A stretch of DNA of 64,000 nucleotides from the NCBI RefSeq assembly GCF_900605005.1, contig NZ_LR027558.1, forward strand, positions 951,408 through 1,015,407, read 5' to 3'. The stretch is from Acidipropionibacterium timonense (lineage in GTDB: Bacteria; Actinomycetota; Actinomycetes; Propionibacteriales; Propionibacteriaceae). The translations under genes and the position numbers were made by a program. Shown piece by piece: positions 52,267 through 60,646 of this stretch. The notes under the pieces are model-generated. The model made no database searches. It saw nothing but the letters and a program-made list of their open reading frames with translations, and was not told where the DNA came from. Every line of letters begins with the position of its first letter. Position 1 is the stretch's first letter.

Positions 52267-52917
52267 ATGACCATCTCGAACCCCATCCTGGCCCACGACG
52301 TCGCGGAGGCGCTGCTGCGCATCGGAGCGGTCTCGCTCAGTCCCGAGGAGCCCTTCACCTGGGCGTCCGGGCTGCACTCGCCGATCTACTGCGACAACCG
52401 GGTCACCCTGTCCGACCCGACCACCCGCGCCCTCATCGCCGACGGCCTGGCGACCCTGGTGCGGGAGAACTTCGACGCCGCCGAGGTCATCGCGGGTACC
52501 GCGACCGCCGGCATCGCCCACGCCGCCCTGGCCGCTGATCGCCTGGCCCGGCCGATGGTCTACGTGCGGTCCCAGCCCAAGGACCACGGCAGGGGAAACC
52601 AGATCGAGGGGCGTCTGACCCCGGGCAGCACGGTCGTCATGGTCGAGGACCTCATCTCGACCGGCGGGTCGGTCCTCGACGCCGCCCGCGCCGTCGAGCG
52701 CGAGGGCAGCGTCGTCGAGGGGGCCGTCGCCATCTTCTCGTACGAGCTCGAGCGCGGCCGTCAGGCCTTCGAGGAGGTCGGCTGGCCCCTGTTCACCCTC
52801 TCGAACTACCCGACCCTCATCGAGGTGGCCGAGTCGATGGGTCGGATCAGCGCCCCCCAACGCGCCGCCCTGGAGACCTGGTCCGCCGATCCACAGGCGT
52901 GGTCGGACGCGCACTGA
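52267..52917 (+). CDS. pyrE: Orotate phosphoribosyltransferase
   Basis: A 216-residue enzyme joining orotate and PRPP. The PRPP loop is VVMVEDLISTGGSVLDAA, with YVRSQPKDHGRGNQIEG as the flexible catalytic loop. It follows pyrF by 14 bases with an AGGA motif and ends the operon. The 67-bp gap after it shows no clear terminator. Confidence 0.95.
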   Translation: MTISNPILAHDVAEALLRIGAVSLSPEEPFTWASGLHSPIYCDNRVTLSDPTTRALIADGLATLVRENFDAAEVIAGTATAGIAHAALAADRLARPMVYVRSQPKDHGRGNQIEGRLTPGSTVVMVEDLISTGGSVLDAARAVEREGSVVEGAVAIFSYELERGRQAFEEVGWPLFTLSNYPTLIEVAESMGRISAPQRAALETWSADPQAWSDAH

Positions 52918-52984
52918 ACGGTCGTGATGTCGGTGCGGCGCTCGTCGGCGTAGCATCGAGGGGCCCCGAGCGAATGGAGGGCCC

Positions 52985-54499
52985 GTGACGACGAGCACCC
53001 CGACCGGCAACGACCACCTCATGACCGTCCACCTCGTGTCGATGGGGTGCGCCCGCAACGACGTCGACTCCGAGGAACTCGCCGCGCGGCTGGAGTCGGG
53101 CGGGTTCCGGCTCGTCGACGACCCGGCGCAGGCCGAGACCGTCATGGTCAACACCTGCGGCTTCATCGAGCAGGCCAAGAAGGACTCGGTCGACACGCTG
53201 CTGGCCGCCGCCGACCTCAAGGAGGACGGGACGACCAAGGCTGTCGTCGCCGTCGGATGCATGGCCGAGAGGTACGGGCGGGAGTTGGCCCAGGCCCTCC
53301 CGGAGGCCGACGCCGTCCTGGGCTTCGACGACTACGACGACATCGCCTCGCGGCTGCGGACGATCCTGGCCGGTGGGTCCATCGAGGCCCACGTGCCCCG
53401 GGACCGGCGCACCCTGCTGCCGCTGAGCCCGGTCGAGCGGGCCGGGGCCGCCGACCGCGTCGCGACCCCGGGCCATCACACGGCGCCGGCGTCCGGGCCG
53501 GCGGTGAGCGAGCCGGGCGGGGGCATCCCCGACCTGCCGGCCTCCGTCACCCCGGCGTCGGGCCCACACCCGGTCAACACCCGTGCCCGGCGACGTCGTC
53601 TGGGCTCGGGTCCCTCGGCGCCACTCAAGATGGCCTCGGGCTGTGACCGTCGCTGCGCCTTCTGCGCGATCCCACGCTTCCGCGGCTCCTATCTCTCGCG
53701 CCCGGCCGCCGAGGTCGTCGAGGAGGCCCGCTGGCTCGTCGACCACGGGGTCAAGGAGGTCTTCCTCGTCTCGGAGAACTCCAGCTCCTACGGCAAGGAC
53801 CTGGGTGACCTGCGCCTGCTCGAGAAGCTCCTGGCCCAGCTCGACCGGGTCGACGGCCTGGAGTGGATCCGGGTGTCGTACCTCCAGCCGGCCGAGCTGC
53901 GTCCCTCCCTCGTCGACGCCATGCTCGCCACCGACAAGGTCGTGCCGTACTTCGACCTGTCCTTCCAGCACGCCTCGGGCCCACTGCTGCGCCGGATGCG
54001 CAGGTTCGGGGACGCCGAGTCCTTCCTGGGCATCATCGACGGCATCCGGGAGCGCTGCCCGAGCGCCGGGTTCCGGTCGAACTTCATCACCGGCTTCCCC
54101 GGCGAGACCGACGAGGACGTCGCGGTTCTCGAGGACTTCCTCCAGCGGGCGCGGCTCGACGTGGCCGGCATCTTCGCCTACTCCGACGAGGAGGACACCG
54201 AGGGAGCCACCCTCGACGGTCACCTCGACGAGGGCGTCATCGGCGAACGTCAGGAACGCCTGGCCGACCTCGTCGACGAGCTCGTCGCCCAGCGTGCCGA
54301 GGACCGTGTCGGAGAGGTCGCCCGGGTCCTCGTCGAGTCCGTCGACGAGGACGGGGCGGTGGGTCGGGCGCCGCACCAGGGGCCGGAGGTCGACGGCACG
54401 GTCAGCCTTCCGGGGGTCGACGACGTGGCCGTCGGCGACCTCGTCGCGGTGCGGTTCACCGGCTCGGACGGCGTCGATCTCGTGGGCGAACCGGCCTGA
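52985..54499 (+). CDS. rimO: Ribosomal protein S12 methylthiotransferase
   Basis: A 504-residue radical-SAM enzyme that methylthiolates an Asp of ribosomal protein S12. UPF0004-domain cysteines are Cys22, Cys58 and Cys92; radical-SAM cysteines Cys220, Cys224 and Cys227 lie in CDRRCAFC; and a C-terminal TRAM-like domain closes the protein. A disordered linker of about 70 residues (Pro/Ala-rich, about 138-208) separates the first two domains. GTG 52985 follows GGAGG. The text differs from miaB at 61654 mainly in the linker and the SEN motif ([12 protein letters not shown]). Confidence 0.93.
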   Translation: MTTSTPTGNDHLMTVHLVSMGCARNDVDSEELAARLESGGFRLVDDPAQAETVMVNTCGFIEQAKKDSVDTLLAAADLKEDGTTKAVVAVGCMAERYGRELAQALPEADAVLGFDDYDDIASRLRTILAGGSIEAHVPRDRRTLLPLSPVERAGAADRVATPGHHTAPASGPAVSEPGGGIPDLPASVTPASGPHPVNTRARRRRLGSGPSAPLKMASGCDRRCAFCAIPRFRGSYLSRPAAEVVEEARWLVDHGVKEVFLVSENSSSYGKDLGDLRLLEKLLAQLDRVDGLEWIRVSYLQPAELRPSLVDAMLATDKVVPYFDLSFQHASGPLLRRMRRFGDAESFLGIIDGIRERCPSAGFRSNFITGFPGETDEDVAVLEDFLQRARLDVAGIFAYSDEEDTEGATLDGHLDEGVIGERQERLADLVDELVAQRAEDRVGEVARVLVESVDEDGAVGRAPHQGPEVDGTVSLPGVDDVAVGDLVAVRFTGSDGVDLVGEPA

Positions 54500-54506
54500 G
54501 CTGGCC

Positions 54507-54532
54507 TGTCCCCACGCCCGCGGAGGCGGGGA
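54507..54532 (+). terminator. Hairpin between rimO and pgsA
   Basis: GTCCCC-A-CGCC pairs with GGCG-GGGAC across a one-base bulge, eight bases after the rimO stop and 31 before the pgsA start. Confidence 0.6.
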
Positions 54533-54563
54533 CGCGCCATACTGGCCCCATGCGAGGACGACG

Positions 54564-55157
54564 ATGACCGGGACCGCGAGCGACAGGCCCAGCAATCTCA
54601 ACATCCCCAATGCCCTCACGGTGTTGCGGATCGTCCTCGTGCCGGTGTTCGGGTGGATGCTCCTGGCCCACGCCCACGAGGGCGGATGGCGCACCGCGAC
54701 CACGTTGGTCTTCGTCGCCGCGATCCTCACCGACTTCGTCGACGGACGGATCGCGCGCAAGTACAACCTCGTGACGAACTTCGGCAAGATCTGGGACTCG
54801 GTCGCCGACAAGGCCCTCACCGGCATGGCCTTCATCGGCCTGTCGATCCTCGGCGAGCTGCCGTGGTGGATGACCGTGCTCATCCTCCTGCGCGAATGGG
54901 GCATCACGATCATGCGCGTGTTCATGCTCAAGTACGAGGTCATGGCCGCGAACAAGGGCGGAAAGCTCAAGACGGCGACGCAGGCGCTTGCCATCATCCT
55001 CTTCTGCCTCGGTCTGTGGCGCACCCCGCTCCTCGTCGACGTCCTCGCGTGGACGGTGATGATCGTCGCCTTCCTCCTCACGGTCGTCACCGGGGCGGTC
55101 TACGTCGTCGACGCCGTCCGCATCCGACGCCAGGCCCGGGGCTCGGGCGCCTCGTGA
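54564..55157 (+). CDS. pgsA: CDP-diacylglycerol-glycerol-3-phosphate 3-phosphatidyltransferase
   Basis: A 197-residue polytopic membrane enzyme for phosphatidylglycerol synthesis. The CDP-alcohol phosphotransferase signature is DFVDGRIARKYN...GKIWDSVADK, giving D-G-A-R-G-D-D. About five hydrophobic helices are visible. ATG 54564 follows GAGGACG. Overlaps the cinA-like gene by GTGA. Confidence 0.92.
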   Translation: MTGTASDRPSNLNIPNALTVLRIVLVPVFGWMLLAHAHEGGWRTATTLVFVAAILTDFVDGRIARKYNLVTNFGKIWDSVADKALTGMAFIGLSILGELPWWMTVLILLREWGITIMRVFMLKYEVMAANKGGKLKTATQALAIILFCLGLWRTPLLVDVLAWTVMIVAFLLTVVTGAVYVVDAVRIRRQARGSGAS

Positions 55158-55648
55158 CCGGCAGTGTCGACCCCGTCAGCCGGGCGGAAAGGGTCGTGCG
55201 AGCGCTGCGTCGCGCAGCGCTGAGCGCGGCGACCTGCGAATCGCTCACCGGCGGCCTCGTCGGCGCGACGCTGACGAGCGTGCCGGGGGCCTCGACCGTC
55301 TACCGCGGTGGTCTGGTCACCTATGCCTCCGACCTCAAGGCGAGCCTCGCCGGCGTCGACGCCGACTGGATCGCCTCGCACGGCGTCATCAATGCGACGA
55401 CCGCCGCGCAGATGGCACTGGGGTGCGCCCGCGCGTGCGGTGCCGACGTCGGCATGTCGTGCACCGGTGTAGCCGGGCCCGATCCGCAGGACGGGTTCGG
55501 GGCCGGGACGGTGTACGTCGCCGTGTCCGTCCGGGGCGAGGTCACCGTCCGTGATCTCGCGCTGGCAGGGGACCGGCAGTCGATCCGGCGTCAGACCGTC
55601 GATGCCCTCCTGGCCCTGGTCCTCGAGGTGCTCGGCGTCGAGGCGTGA
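55154..55648 (+). CDS. CinA C-terminal family amidohydrolase (PncC-like)
   Basis: A 164-residue single-domain protein equal to the C-terminal half of CinA, the nicotinamide-nucleotide amidase domain. TCESLTGGLVGATLTSVPGAS contains the catalytic Ser, and SCTGVAGPDP and GTVYVAV are conserved. GTG 55154 overlaps pgsA (GTGA). A pgsA-cinA-clgR order is common in actinobacteria. Confidence 0.9.
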   Translation: MTGSVDPVSRAERVVRALRRAALSAATCESLTGGLVGATLTSVPGASTVYRGGLVTYASDLKASLAGVDADWIASHGVINATTAAQMALGCARACGADVGMSCTGVAGPDPQDGFGAGTVYVAVSVRGEVTVRDLALAGDRQSIRRQTVDALLALVLEVLGVEA

Positions 55649-55656
55649 CGCGGTCC

Positions 55657-55673
55657 GGGCCGGCGTCCGGCCC
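55657..55673 (+). terminator. Hairpin after the cinA-like gene
   Basis: GGGCCGG pairs perfectly with CCGGCCC around a three-base loop, nine bases after the stop. Confidence 0.55.
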
Positions 55674-55782
55674 CTCGCGACGGGTGCCGCAGCACCCCCG
55701 AGGACAGCACGTTGTGCCGAGAGGGGAATGATCCTCGCCCCCGCGACGTTGTCCCAGGTGAATCCACATGGAGGAGTTGAGC

Positions 55783-56061
55783 ATGAAGTTCGCCCTGTTG
55801 CGGGAGATGCTGGGCCAGGCACTGCGCGAGCAGCGGTTCGCCCAGGGACGTACCCTGCGTGAGGTCTCGTCGGCGGCCCGGGTGTCGCTCGGCTACCTGT
55901 CCGAGGTCGAGAGGGGCCAGAAGGAGGCCTCCAGCGAGCTCATCGCGTCGATCTGCGCCGCCCTCGATCTTCCCCAGTCACAGCTCATGGTCATGGTGAG
56001 CGAGAAGCTTCGCCTGGCCGAGGAGGCCATGACCCGTCCCAAGGTGGCGGTGGCGGCCTGA
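55783..56061 (+). CDS. clgR: ClgR-type helix-turn-helix regulator
   Basis: A 92-residue XRE-family regulator. [51 protein letters not shown] is the complete helix-turn-helix typical of ClgR, an activator of Clp protease genes in actinobacteria. ATG 55783 follows GGAGGAG; an ATG 15 bases earlier lacks one. Location after pgsA and cinA and near recA matches known clgR loci. The usual degradation-prone C-terminus (here VAVAA) may make it a Clp substrate. Confidence 0.85.
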   Translation: MKFALLREMLGQALREQRFAQGRTLREVSSAARVSLGYLSEVERGQKEASSELIASICAALDLPQSQLMVMVSEKLRLAEEAMTRPKVAVAA

Positions 56062-56083
56062 ACCGGGGGTGTGGCCGGTCAGC

Positions 56084-56893
56084 TCACCGGTCCGGGTCCG
56101 GGACGATCCGCACGGTGACCCCGAGATCGCGGATCCTCGCGATCTGACGGGCATCGGCCGAGTCATCGGTGACGAGCACGTCGAGATCGCTGACGTCGGC
56201 CAACTTTGCCAGGGTGATCCGACCGATCTTCGATCCGTCGACGACGGCGATGATGTGGGGCGCCCGTCTGATCATGGTGTGATTGGTCGCCGCCTCGGTG
56301 TCGTCGTGGGTGGTGAGTCCGCCCTCGATACTCAGCCCGTCGCACCCGACGATGGCCGTCCCGACGTTGACCTGGTTGAACGTGCTCTCGGCCAGCGATC
56401 CCACGAGTTCGAGGGAGGACGGACGGAGCACACCACCGGTGATGAGCACCCGCTGCTGGCCCTGGTTCGCCGCTTCCAGGGCGATGCCGACCGAGTTCGT
56501 GACGATGGTGAGATCACGCCGGTGGCGCAACGCTCGCAGCACCTCCGCCGTCGTCGTGCCGCCGGTGAGCGCGATGGCGTGACGCCCCACCGGCAGCTCG
56601 GCCGCGGCTGCCCGGGCGATGGCCTGCTTGGCCCGGTGACGACGACCGTCACGCAGACTCACCGGCAGTTCGCCACCGGCACCGGCGCTGCGCGCCCCGC
56701 CGTGGGTGCGCACGAGCAGGCCCTGCTCGGCCAGGGACGCGACGTCACGGCGAATGGTGGCCGCGCTGGCACCCAGCTGAACGGCGAGATCGCGCAACTG
56801 CACCTCACCCTGTTCGCGAAGGATGGCCAAGAGAGAGACCATCCGATCGCTGCGGTGGGTCGTCGTCGGTTCCGTCGTGGGCGATGTGGTCAC
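56084..56893 (-). CDS. DeoR-family transcriptional repressor
   Basis: A 269-residue DeoR regulator. The N-terminal helix-turn-helix (DLAVQLGASAATIRRDVASL) is followed by a sugar-phosphate-sensing domain (ALTGGTTTAEVLRAL, IVTNSVGIALEA, VVDGSKIGRITLAKLADV). DeoR proteins usually sense phosphorylated sugars or nucleosides. No metabolic partner gene adjoins it, so the target is unknown. GTG 56893 follows GGGAGG; a longer frame from 56932 would run through the operator. Confidence 0.9.
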   Translation of the reverse strand: MTTSPTTEPTTTHRSDRMVSLLAILREQGEVQLRDLAVQLGASAATIRRDVASLAEQGLLVRTHGGARSAGAGGELPVSLRDGRRHRAKQAIARAAAAELPVGRHAIALTGGTTTAEVLRALRHRRDLTIVTNSVGIALEAANQGQQRVLITGGVLRPSSLELVGSLAESTFNQVNVGTAIVGCDGLSIEGGLTTHDDTEAATNHTMIRRAPHIIAVVDGSKIGRITLAKLADVSDLDVLVTDDSADARQIARIRDLGVTVRIVPDPDR

Positions 56894-56909
56894 GTCAACC
56901 TCCCATGCA

Positions 56910-56926
56910 CGCTCAATCCTTGAGCG
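56910..56926. promoter_or_regulatory. Probable DeoR operator
   Basis: CGCTCAA-TCC-TTGAGCG is a perfect 17-bp dyad, 17 bases upstream of the deoR-like start. Its position suggests autoregulation. Confidence 0.65.
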
Positions 56927-57005
56927 AATCACTCGTCGACGCTCATCATAGTGACCGCCATGCGCTCACCGACGCCGACCGGGGGAGTGCCGTACGCTGT
57001 GCGCC

Positions 57006-57200
57006 GTGTGGGAATCGGAACTGTGGCGCCGTCTCGAGGATGTCCTGGGGGCGGGGTACGTACGCGCGTGGGCCGGGCAGCAGGCGATTCCCGGGCTGGA
57101 TTCCAGGACCGTCCTCGAGGCCCTCGACGACGGGGTCGACGCCAGGACGGTGTGGCGGGCGTGCTGGGCCTTCCTCGAGTTGCCGGAGTCGGCGCGCTGA
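57006..57200 (+). CDS. DUF3046 family protein
   Basis: A 64-residue protein found immediately upstream of recA in many actinobacteria: WRRLEDVLGAGYVRAWAGQQ, then LDSRTVLEALDDGVDARTVWRA. Function unknown. The frame starts at GTG 57006. Its stop is 12 bases before the first LexA-type box. Confidence 0.88.
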   Translation: MWESELWRRLEDVLGAGYVRAWAGQQAIPGLDSRTVLEALDDGVDARTVWRACWAFLELPESAR

Positions 57201-57211
57201 GGCTTGCGTCT

Positions 57212-57225
57212 CGAACATCTGTTCG
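57212..57225. promoter_or_regulatory. LexA (SOS) box upstream of recA
   Basis: CGAACATCTGTTCG is a perfect dyad matching the actinobacterial/Bacillus-type LexA box GAAC-N4-GTTC. CTAGGGT just downstream may be the -10 region, so LexA would block RNA polymerase. Confidence 0.85.
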
Positions 57226-57231
57226 CTAGGG

Positions 57232-57274
57232 TTGTCCACAGGGCGCTGAACAGTTCTCCTGTTCGATGTCCACA
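57232..57274. promoter_or_regulatory. DnaA-box-like sites and a second GAAC/GTTC dyad
   Basis: TTGTCCACA at 57232-57240 is the actinobacterial DnaA-box consensus, and ATGTCCACA at 57266-57274 is one base away. Between them GAACAG-TTCTC-CTGTTC (57248-57264) is a perfect dyad with spacing one base longer than a LexA box. All lie in the recA leader. Confidence 0.5.
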
Positions 57275-57408
57275 GATGTGAGGACGGGCTCCGGATGGTC
57301 GGTGGCCGCCCCTAGAGTTCACAGTGGCCGGGCGGGCAGACCCCGTTCGGGTACTGGGCGGGAGTGCACGTGCCGACGGCAGGTGCCCGTGATGAAAGGC
57401 TTCGACGC

Positions 57409-58455
57409 ATGGTGGCTGCGGCAGATCGGGAGAAGGCCCTCGAGGCAGCTCTCAGTCAGATCGAGAAACAACATGGCAAGGGCTCGGTCATGCGACTGGG
57501 CGAGCGGGAGGCGGTCAAGGTGGCCGTCATCCCGACCGGCGCGGTCGCCCTGGACATCGCGCTGGGGGTCGGCGGTCTGCCGCGCGGGCGCATCGTCGAG
57601 ATCTACGGTCCCGAGTCGAGCGGCAAGACGACGGTGGCCCTGCATGCCATCGCCAATGCCCAGGCCGAGGGAGGCATCTGTGCCTTCATCGACGCCGAGC
57701 ACGCCCTCGACCCGGAGTACGCACGCAACCTCGGTGTCGACACCGACGCCCTTCTGGTGAGCCAGCCGGACAACGGTGAACAGGCCCTCGAGATCGCCGA
57801 CACCCTGGTGCGGTCCGGCGCCCTCGAGCTCATCGTCATCGACTCGGTCGCGGCCCTCACGCCCAAGGCCGAGATCGAGGGCGAGATGGGCGATTCCCAT
57901 GTGGGTCTGCAGGCCCGGCTCATGAGCCAGGCGCTGCGGAAGATGACCGGGGCCCTCAATGGCGCCGGCACGACGGCCATCTTCATCAACCAGTTGCGCG
58001 AGAAGATCGGCGTCATGTTCGGGTCTCCGGAGACGACGACCGGTGGTCGGGCGCTCAAGTTCTACGCCTCGGTGCGTCTGGACGTGCGTCGCATCGAGAC
58101 CCTCAAGGACGGAACCGAGATGGTCGGCAACCGGACGCGGGTCAAGGTGGTCAAGAACAAGGTGGCCCCGCCGTTCAAGCAGGCCGAGTTCGACATCCTC
58201 TACGGCCAGGGCATCTCCCGTGAGGGCAGCATCATCGACCTGGGTGTCGACACCGGCATCATCGTCAAGTCCGGCTCGTGGTTCAGCTGCGACGGTGAGC
58301 AGCTCGGTCAGGGCAAGGAGAACGTCCGGACCTTCCTCAAGTCCAACCCCGAACTGGCCGATTCCCTCGAGGCCCGGATCAAGGCCCATCTGGGGTTGGG
58401 CGACGACGAGGTTCCCGAGGGAGTCGACCCTGAGACCGGGGAGGTCGAGTTCTGA
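57409..58455 (+). CDS. recA: RecA recombinase
   Basis: A 348-residue recombinase for homologous repair and LexA cleavage. Walker A is GPESSGKT (67-74), Walker [11 protein letters not shown]1 [14 protein letters not shown], and L2 ends [17 protein letters not shown]. No intein. ATG 57409 follows GAAAGG and gives the usual actinobacterial N-terminus; the frame is open further upstream. Controlled by the SOS boxes above, and followed in overlap by recX. Confidence 0.97.
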   Translation: MVAAADREKALEAALSQIEKQHGKGSVMRLGEREAVKVAVIPTGAVALDIALGVGGLPRGRIVEIYGPESSGKTTVALHAIANAQAEGGICAFIDAEHALDPEYARNLGVDTDALLVSQPDNGEQALEIADTLVRSGALELIVIDSVAALTPKAEIEGEMGDSHVGLQARLMSQALRKMTGALNGAGTTAIFINQLREKIGVMFGSPETTTGGRALKFYASVRLDVRRIETLKDGTEMVGNRTRVKVVKNKVAPPFKQAEFDILYGQGISREGSIIDLGVDTGIIVKSGSWFSCDGEQLGQGKENVRTFLKSNPELADSLEARIKAHLGLGDDEVPEGVDPETGEVEF

Positions 58456-58982
58456 CCCGCAGGACGCGCGACGTTCCCGATCCGCAGGACCACACCGAGG
58501 GTGAGTGGTTCGAGATCGCCCGGGAGATCGTCCTCACCAAACTCGACTTCCGGGCCCACACCAGGGCGGAGCTGAGCGAGGCCCTGGGTCGCAGGGGAGT
58601 GCCGGAGGCGATCGGTGCCCAGCTCCTCGACCGGTTCGAGGAGCTGGGGCTGGTCGACGACGCCGAGTTCGCCCGGCGCTGGGTGCAGTCTCGTCACGGC
58701 GCCCGCGGGCTGTCGCGTCGAGCCGTCGCGCTCGAGCTCAGACGCAAGGGAGTAGCGGACGACGTGGTCGAGGTGGCCACCGAGGTCATCTCCGGTGACG
58801 ACGACCTCGACGCAGCGACCGAACTGGCCCTGGCCAAGCTCCGCGCCGGATCCGGGGTCGAGGAGGCGCGGCTGACCAGGCGGGTGCTCGGCGCCCTGGC
58901 CCGCAAGGGCTATGGACCGGAGACGGCCTGGCAGGCGTGGCGACGGGCCAAGGAGGAACTGGGCGACGAGGCCAGCGACTAG
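58452..58982 (+). CDS. recX: RecX regulator of RecA, with apparent CTG start
   Basis: A 176-residue RecX, a three-helix-repeat protein that limits RecA filament growth. Conserved parts are [58 protein letters not shown] and [11 protein letters not shown]. In this frame an upstream stop lies at 58431, and no ATG, GTG or TTG occurs before 58599, which is already inside the conserved first repeat. CTG 58452 overlaps the recA stop (CTGA) and is preceded by GGGGAGG with seven-base spacing, so it is the likely start, coupled to recA translation. A sequencing error is the alternative. Confidence 0.85.
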   Translation: MTRRTRDVPDPQDHTEGEWFEIAREIVLTKLDFRAHTRAELSEALGRRGVPEAIGAQLLDRFEELGLVDDAEFARRWVQSRHGARGLSRRAVALELRRKGVADDVVEVATEVISGDDDLDAATELALAKLRAGSGVEEARLTRRVLGALARKGYGPETAWQAWRRAKEELGDEASD

Positions 58983-58989
58983 GTTCCCC

Positions 58990-59065
58990 GACACGGTCGG
59001 CTGGTCGTGGGGTTCTCGGGCACGGTCGGCTTCATGCGGGGCCCGCCGACACAGTCGGCATCATG
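58990..59065. repeat. Three spaced CACGGTCGGC-type repeats between recX and rny
   Basis: ACACGGTCGGCTGG (58991), GCACGGTCGGCTTC (59020) and ACACAGTCGGCATC (59050) recur at about 30-bp intervals in the recX-rny gap; the last two are both followed by ATG-containing TCATG. They could be regulator sites spaced by about three helical turns. No terminator is evident here. Confidence 0.45.
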
Positions 59066-59130
59066 TATGGCAAGGTGTCCCCCAGACGCCGACCACCCGG
59101 CGACGTCATCGGTGACGAGAAGGGGGAATG

Positions 59131-60606
59131 ATGCTCGAGGAGATCGGTCCCGCCCCCTTGGCGATCGGTATGTGGCCGATCGTCGCCATCGTGCTGGCGG
59201 TGGCTCTCGTCGCGGTCATCGTCGGTGACCTCTTCATGCGACGTCGTGCCGGCAGCGTCGTCGAGGCCGGACGCGACCAGCTCGAACGCGACCGGGGACG
59301 CATGGAGCGTCAGATGGATCAGCGTCGGGCCGACCTCGAGGCGGCCGTGGACGACCGGCGACGGTCCATCGAGGTGGCCCACGCCGATCGCCTGGCCCAG
59401 CTCGACGAGCAGTCCGCGCAGTTGGCCGCCGATCGGGAGAGGATCGACGACGAGCTCGCCAGGATCGGTGGACTCACCCCCGAGCAGGCGCGCCGCGAGG
59501 TGGTCGACCGGGCCCGCGAGGAGGCCACGGTCGAGGCGGAGACCCTCACCCGAGCCATCCTGGCCCAGGCACGCGCCACCGCCGAGGACCGGGCACGAGA
59601 GGTCGTCGCCACCGCCATCGCCCGATGCGCCGGCGAGGTCACGGCCGACTCGGTGGTCGCCGCGGTCGACCTGCCCTCCGACGACATGAAGGGCCGGATC
59701 ATCGGGCGCGAGGGACGCAACATCCGATCCATCGAGCAGGTCACCGGAGCGACCGTCATCATCGACGACACCCCGGGGATCGTTCTCGTGAGCTGCTTCG
59801 ACCCGATCCGTCGGGAGGTCGCACGCACGACCATTGAGCTGCTCGTGGCCGACGGTCGCATCCATCCGGGGCGCATCGAGCAGGCCCACGCCACGGCCGT
59901 CAAGCGCATCGAGCAGATGTGCCTGGACGCGGCGGACGAGGCCCTCCACGCGCTGTCGATCACGTCCTTCCCGCAAGCTCTGCGGCCCATCCTGGGCTCC
60001 CTGCGATTCCGGACCTCGTTCGGCCAGGACGTCCTGTCGCACAGCGTCGAGTGCGGACGGCTGGCCGGACTGCTGGCCGCCGAGATCGGCGCCGACGCCG
60101 TCACGTGCACCAGGGCCGCCTTCCTCCACGATCTCGGCAAGGCCCTCACCCCCGGCATCGAGGGCTCCCACGCCTCCGTCGGTGCCGAGCTGGCCCGCCG
60201 CTACGGCGAGGACGACGCCGTCGTCCATGCCATCGCCGCCCACCATGACGAGGTACCCGCAGAGTCGGTCGTCGACGTCATCACCCAGGCGGCCGACGCC
60301 ATCTCGGCGTCCCGGCCCGGCGCACGTCGCGAGTCCCTCGAGGCGCACGTCAACCGGCTCGAGGAGCTCGAGAACCTCGCGTCGGCCCATCCCGGCGTCT
60401 CCCGGGCCGTGGCCGTCCAGGCCGGCCGGGAGCTGCGGGTCATGGTGGTGCCCGAGCAGGTCGACGACGCCGCCGCTCGCGACCTGGCACGGGTCCTGGC
60501 CGCCGAGGTCGGTGATCGCATCGTCGTTCCCGGGCAAGTTCGCGTCACCGTCATCCGCGAGACCAGGGCCGTCGAGGTCGTCGGCGCCTCGGGGCCCAGA
60601 GACTGA
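59131..60606 (+). CDS. rny: Ribonuclease Y
   Basis: A 491-residue membrane-anchored endoribonuclease that initiates mRNA decay. One N-terminal transmembrane helix (about 13-35) precedes a long coiled coil (about 45-150, Glu/Arg/Ala-rich), a KH domain with GRIIGREGRNIRSIE, and an HD domain with FLHDLGKAL and AAHHDEV. This is the standard RNase Y order. The second of two adjacent ATGs has the better spacing to AAGGGGG. RNase Y is absent from many actinobacteria, which rely on RNase E/J. Confidence 0.93.
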   Translation: MLEEIGPAPLAIGMWPIVAIVLAVALVAVIVGDLFMRRRAGSVVEAGRDQLERDRGRMERQMDQRRADLEAAVDDRRRSIEVAHADRLAQLDEQSAQLAADRERIDDELARIGGLTPEQARREVVDRAREEATVEAETLTRAILAQARATAEDRAREVVATAIARCAGEVTADSVVAAVDLPSDDMKGRIIGREGRNIRSIEQVTGATVIIDDTPGIVLVSCFDPIRREVARTTIELLVADGRIHPGRIEQAHATAVKRIEQMCLDAADEALHALSITSFPQALRPILGSLRFRTSFGQDVLSHSVECGRLAGLLAAEIGADAVTCTRAAFLHDLGKALTPGIEGSHASVGAELARRYGEDDAVVHAIAAHHDEVPAESVVDVITQAADAISASRPGARRESLEAHVNRLEELENLASAHPGVSRAVAVQAGRELRVMVVPEQVDDAAARDLARVLAAEVGDRIVVPGQVRVTVIRETRAVEVVGASGPRD

Positions 60607-60628
60607 ACCGACTGAACCGACTGAACCG
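60602..60628. repeat. Nine-base repeat, three copies, at the rny stop
   Basis: ACTGAACCG occurs three times in a row; each carries TGA in the rny frame, giving three successive stops. Confidence 0.85.
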
Positions 60629-60646
60629 CCCGGCCGCGAGACGTGC

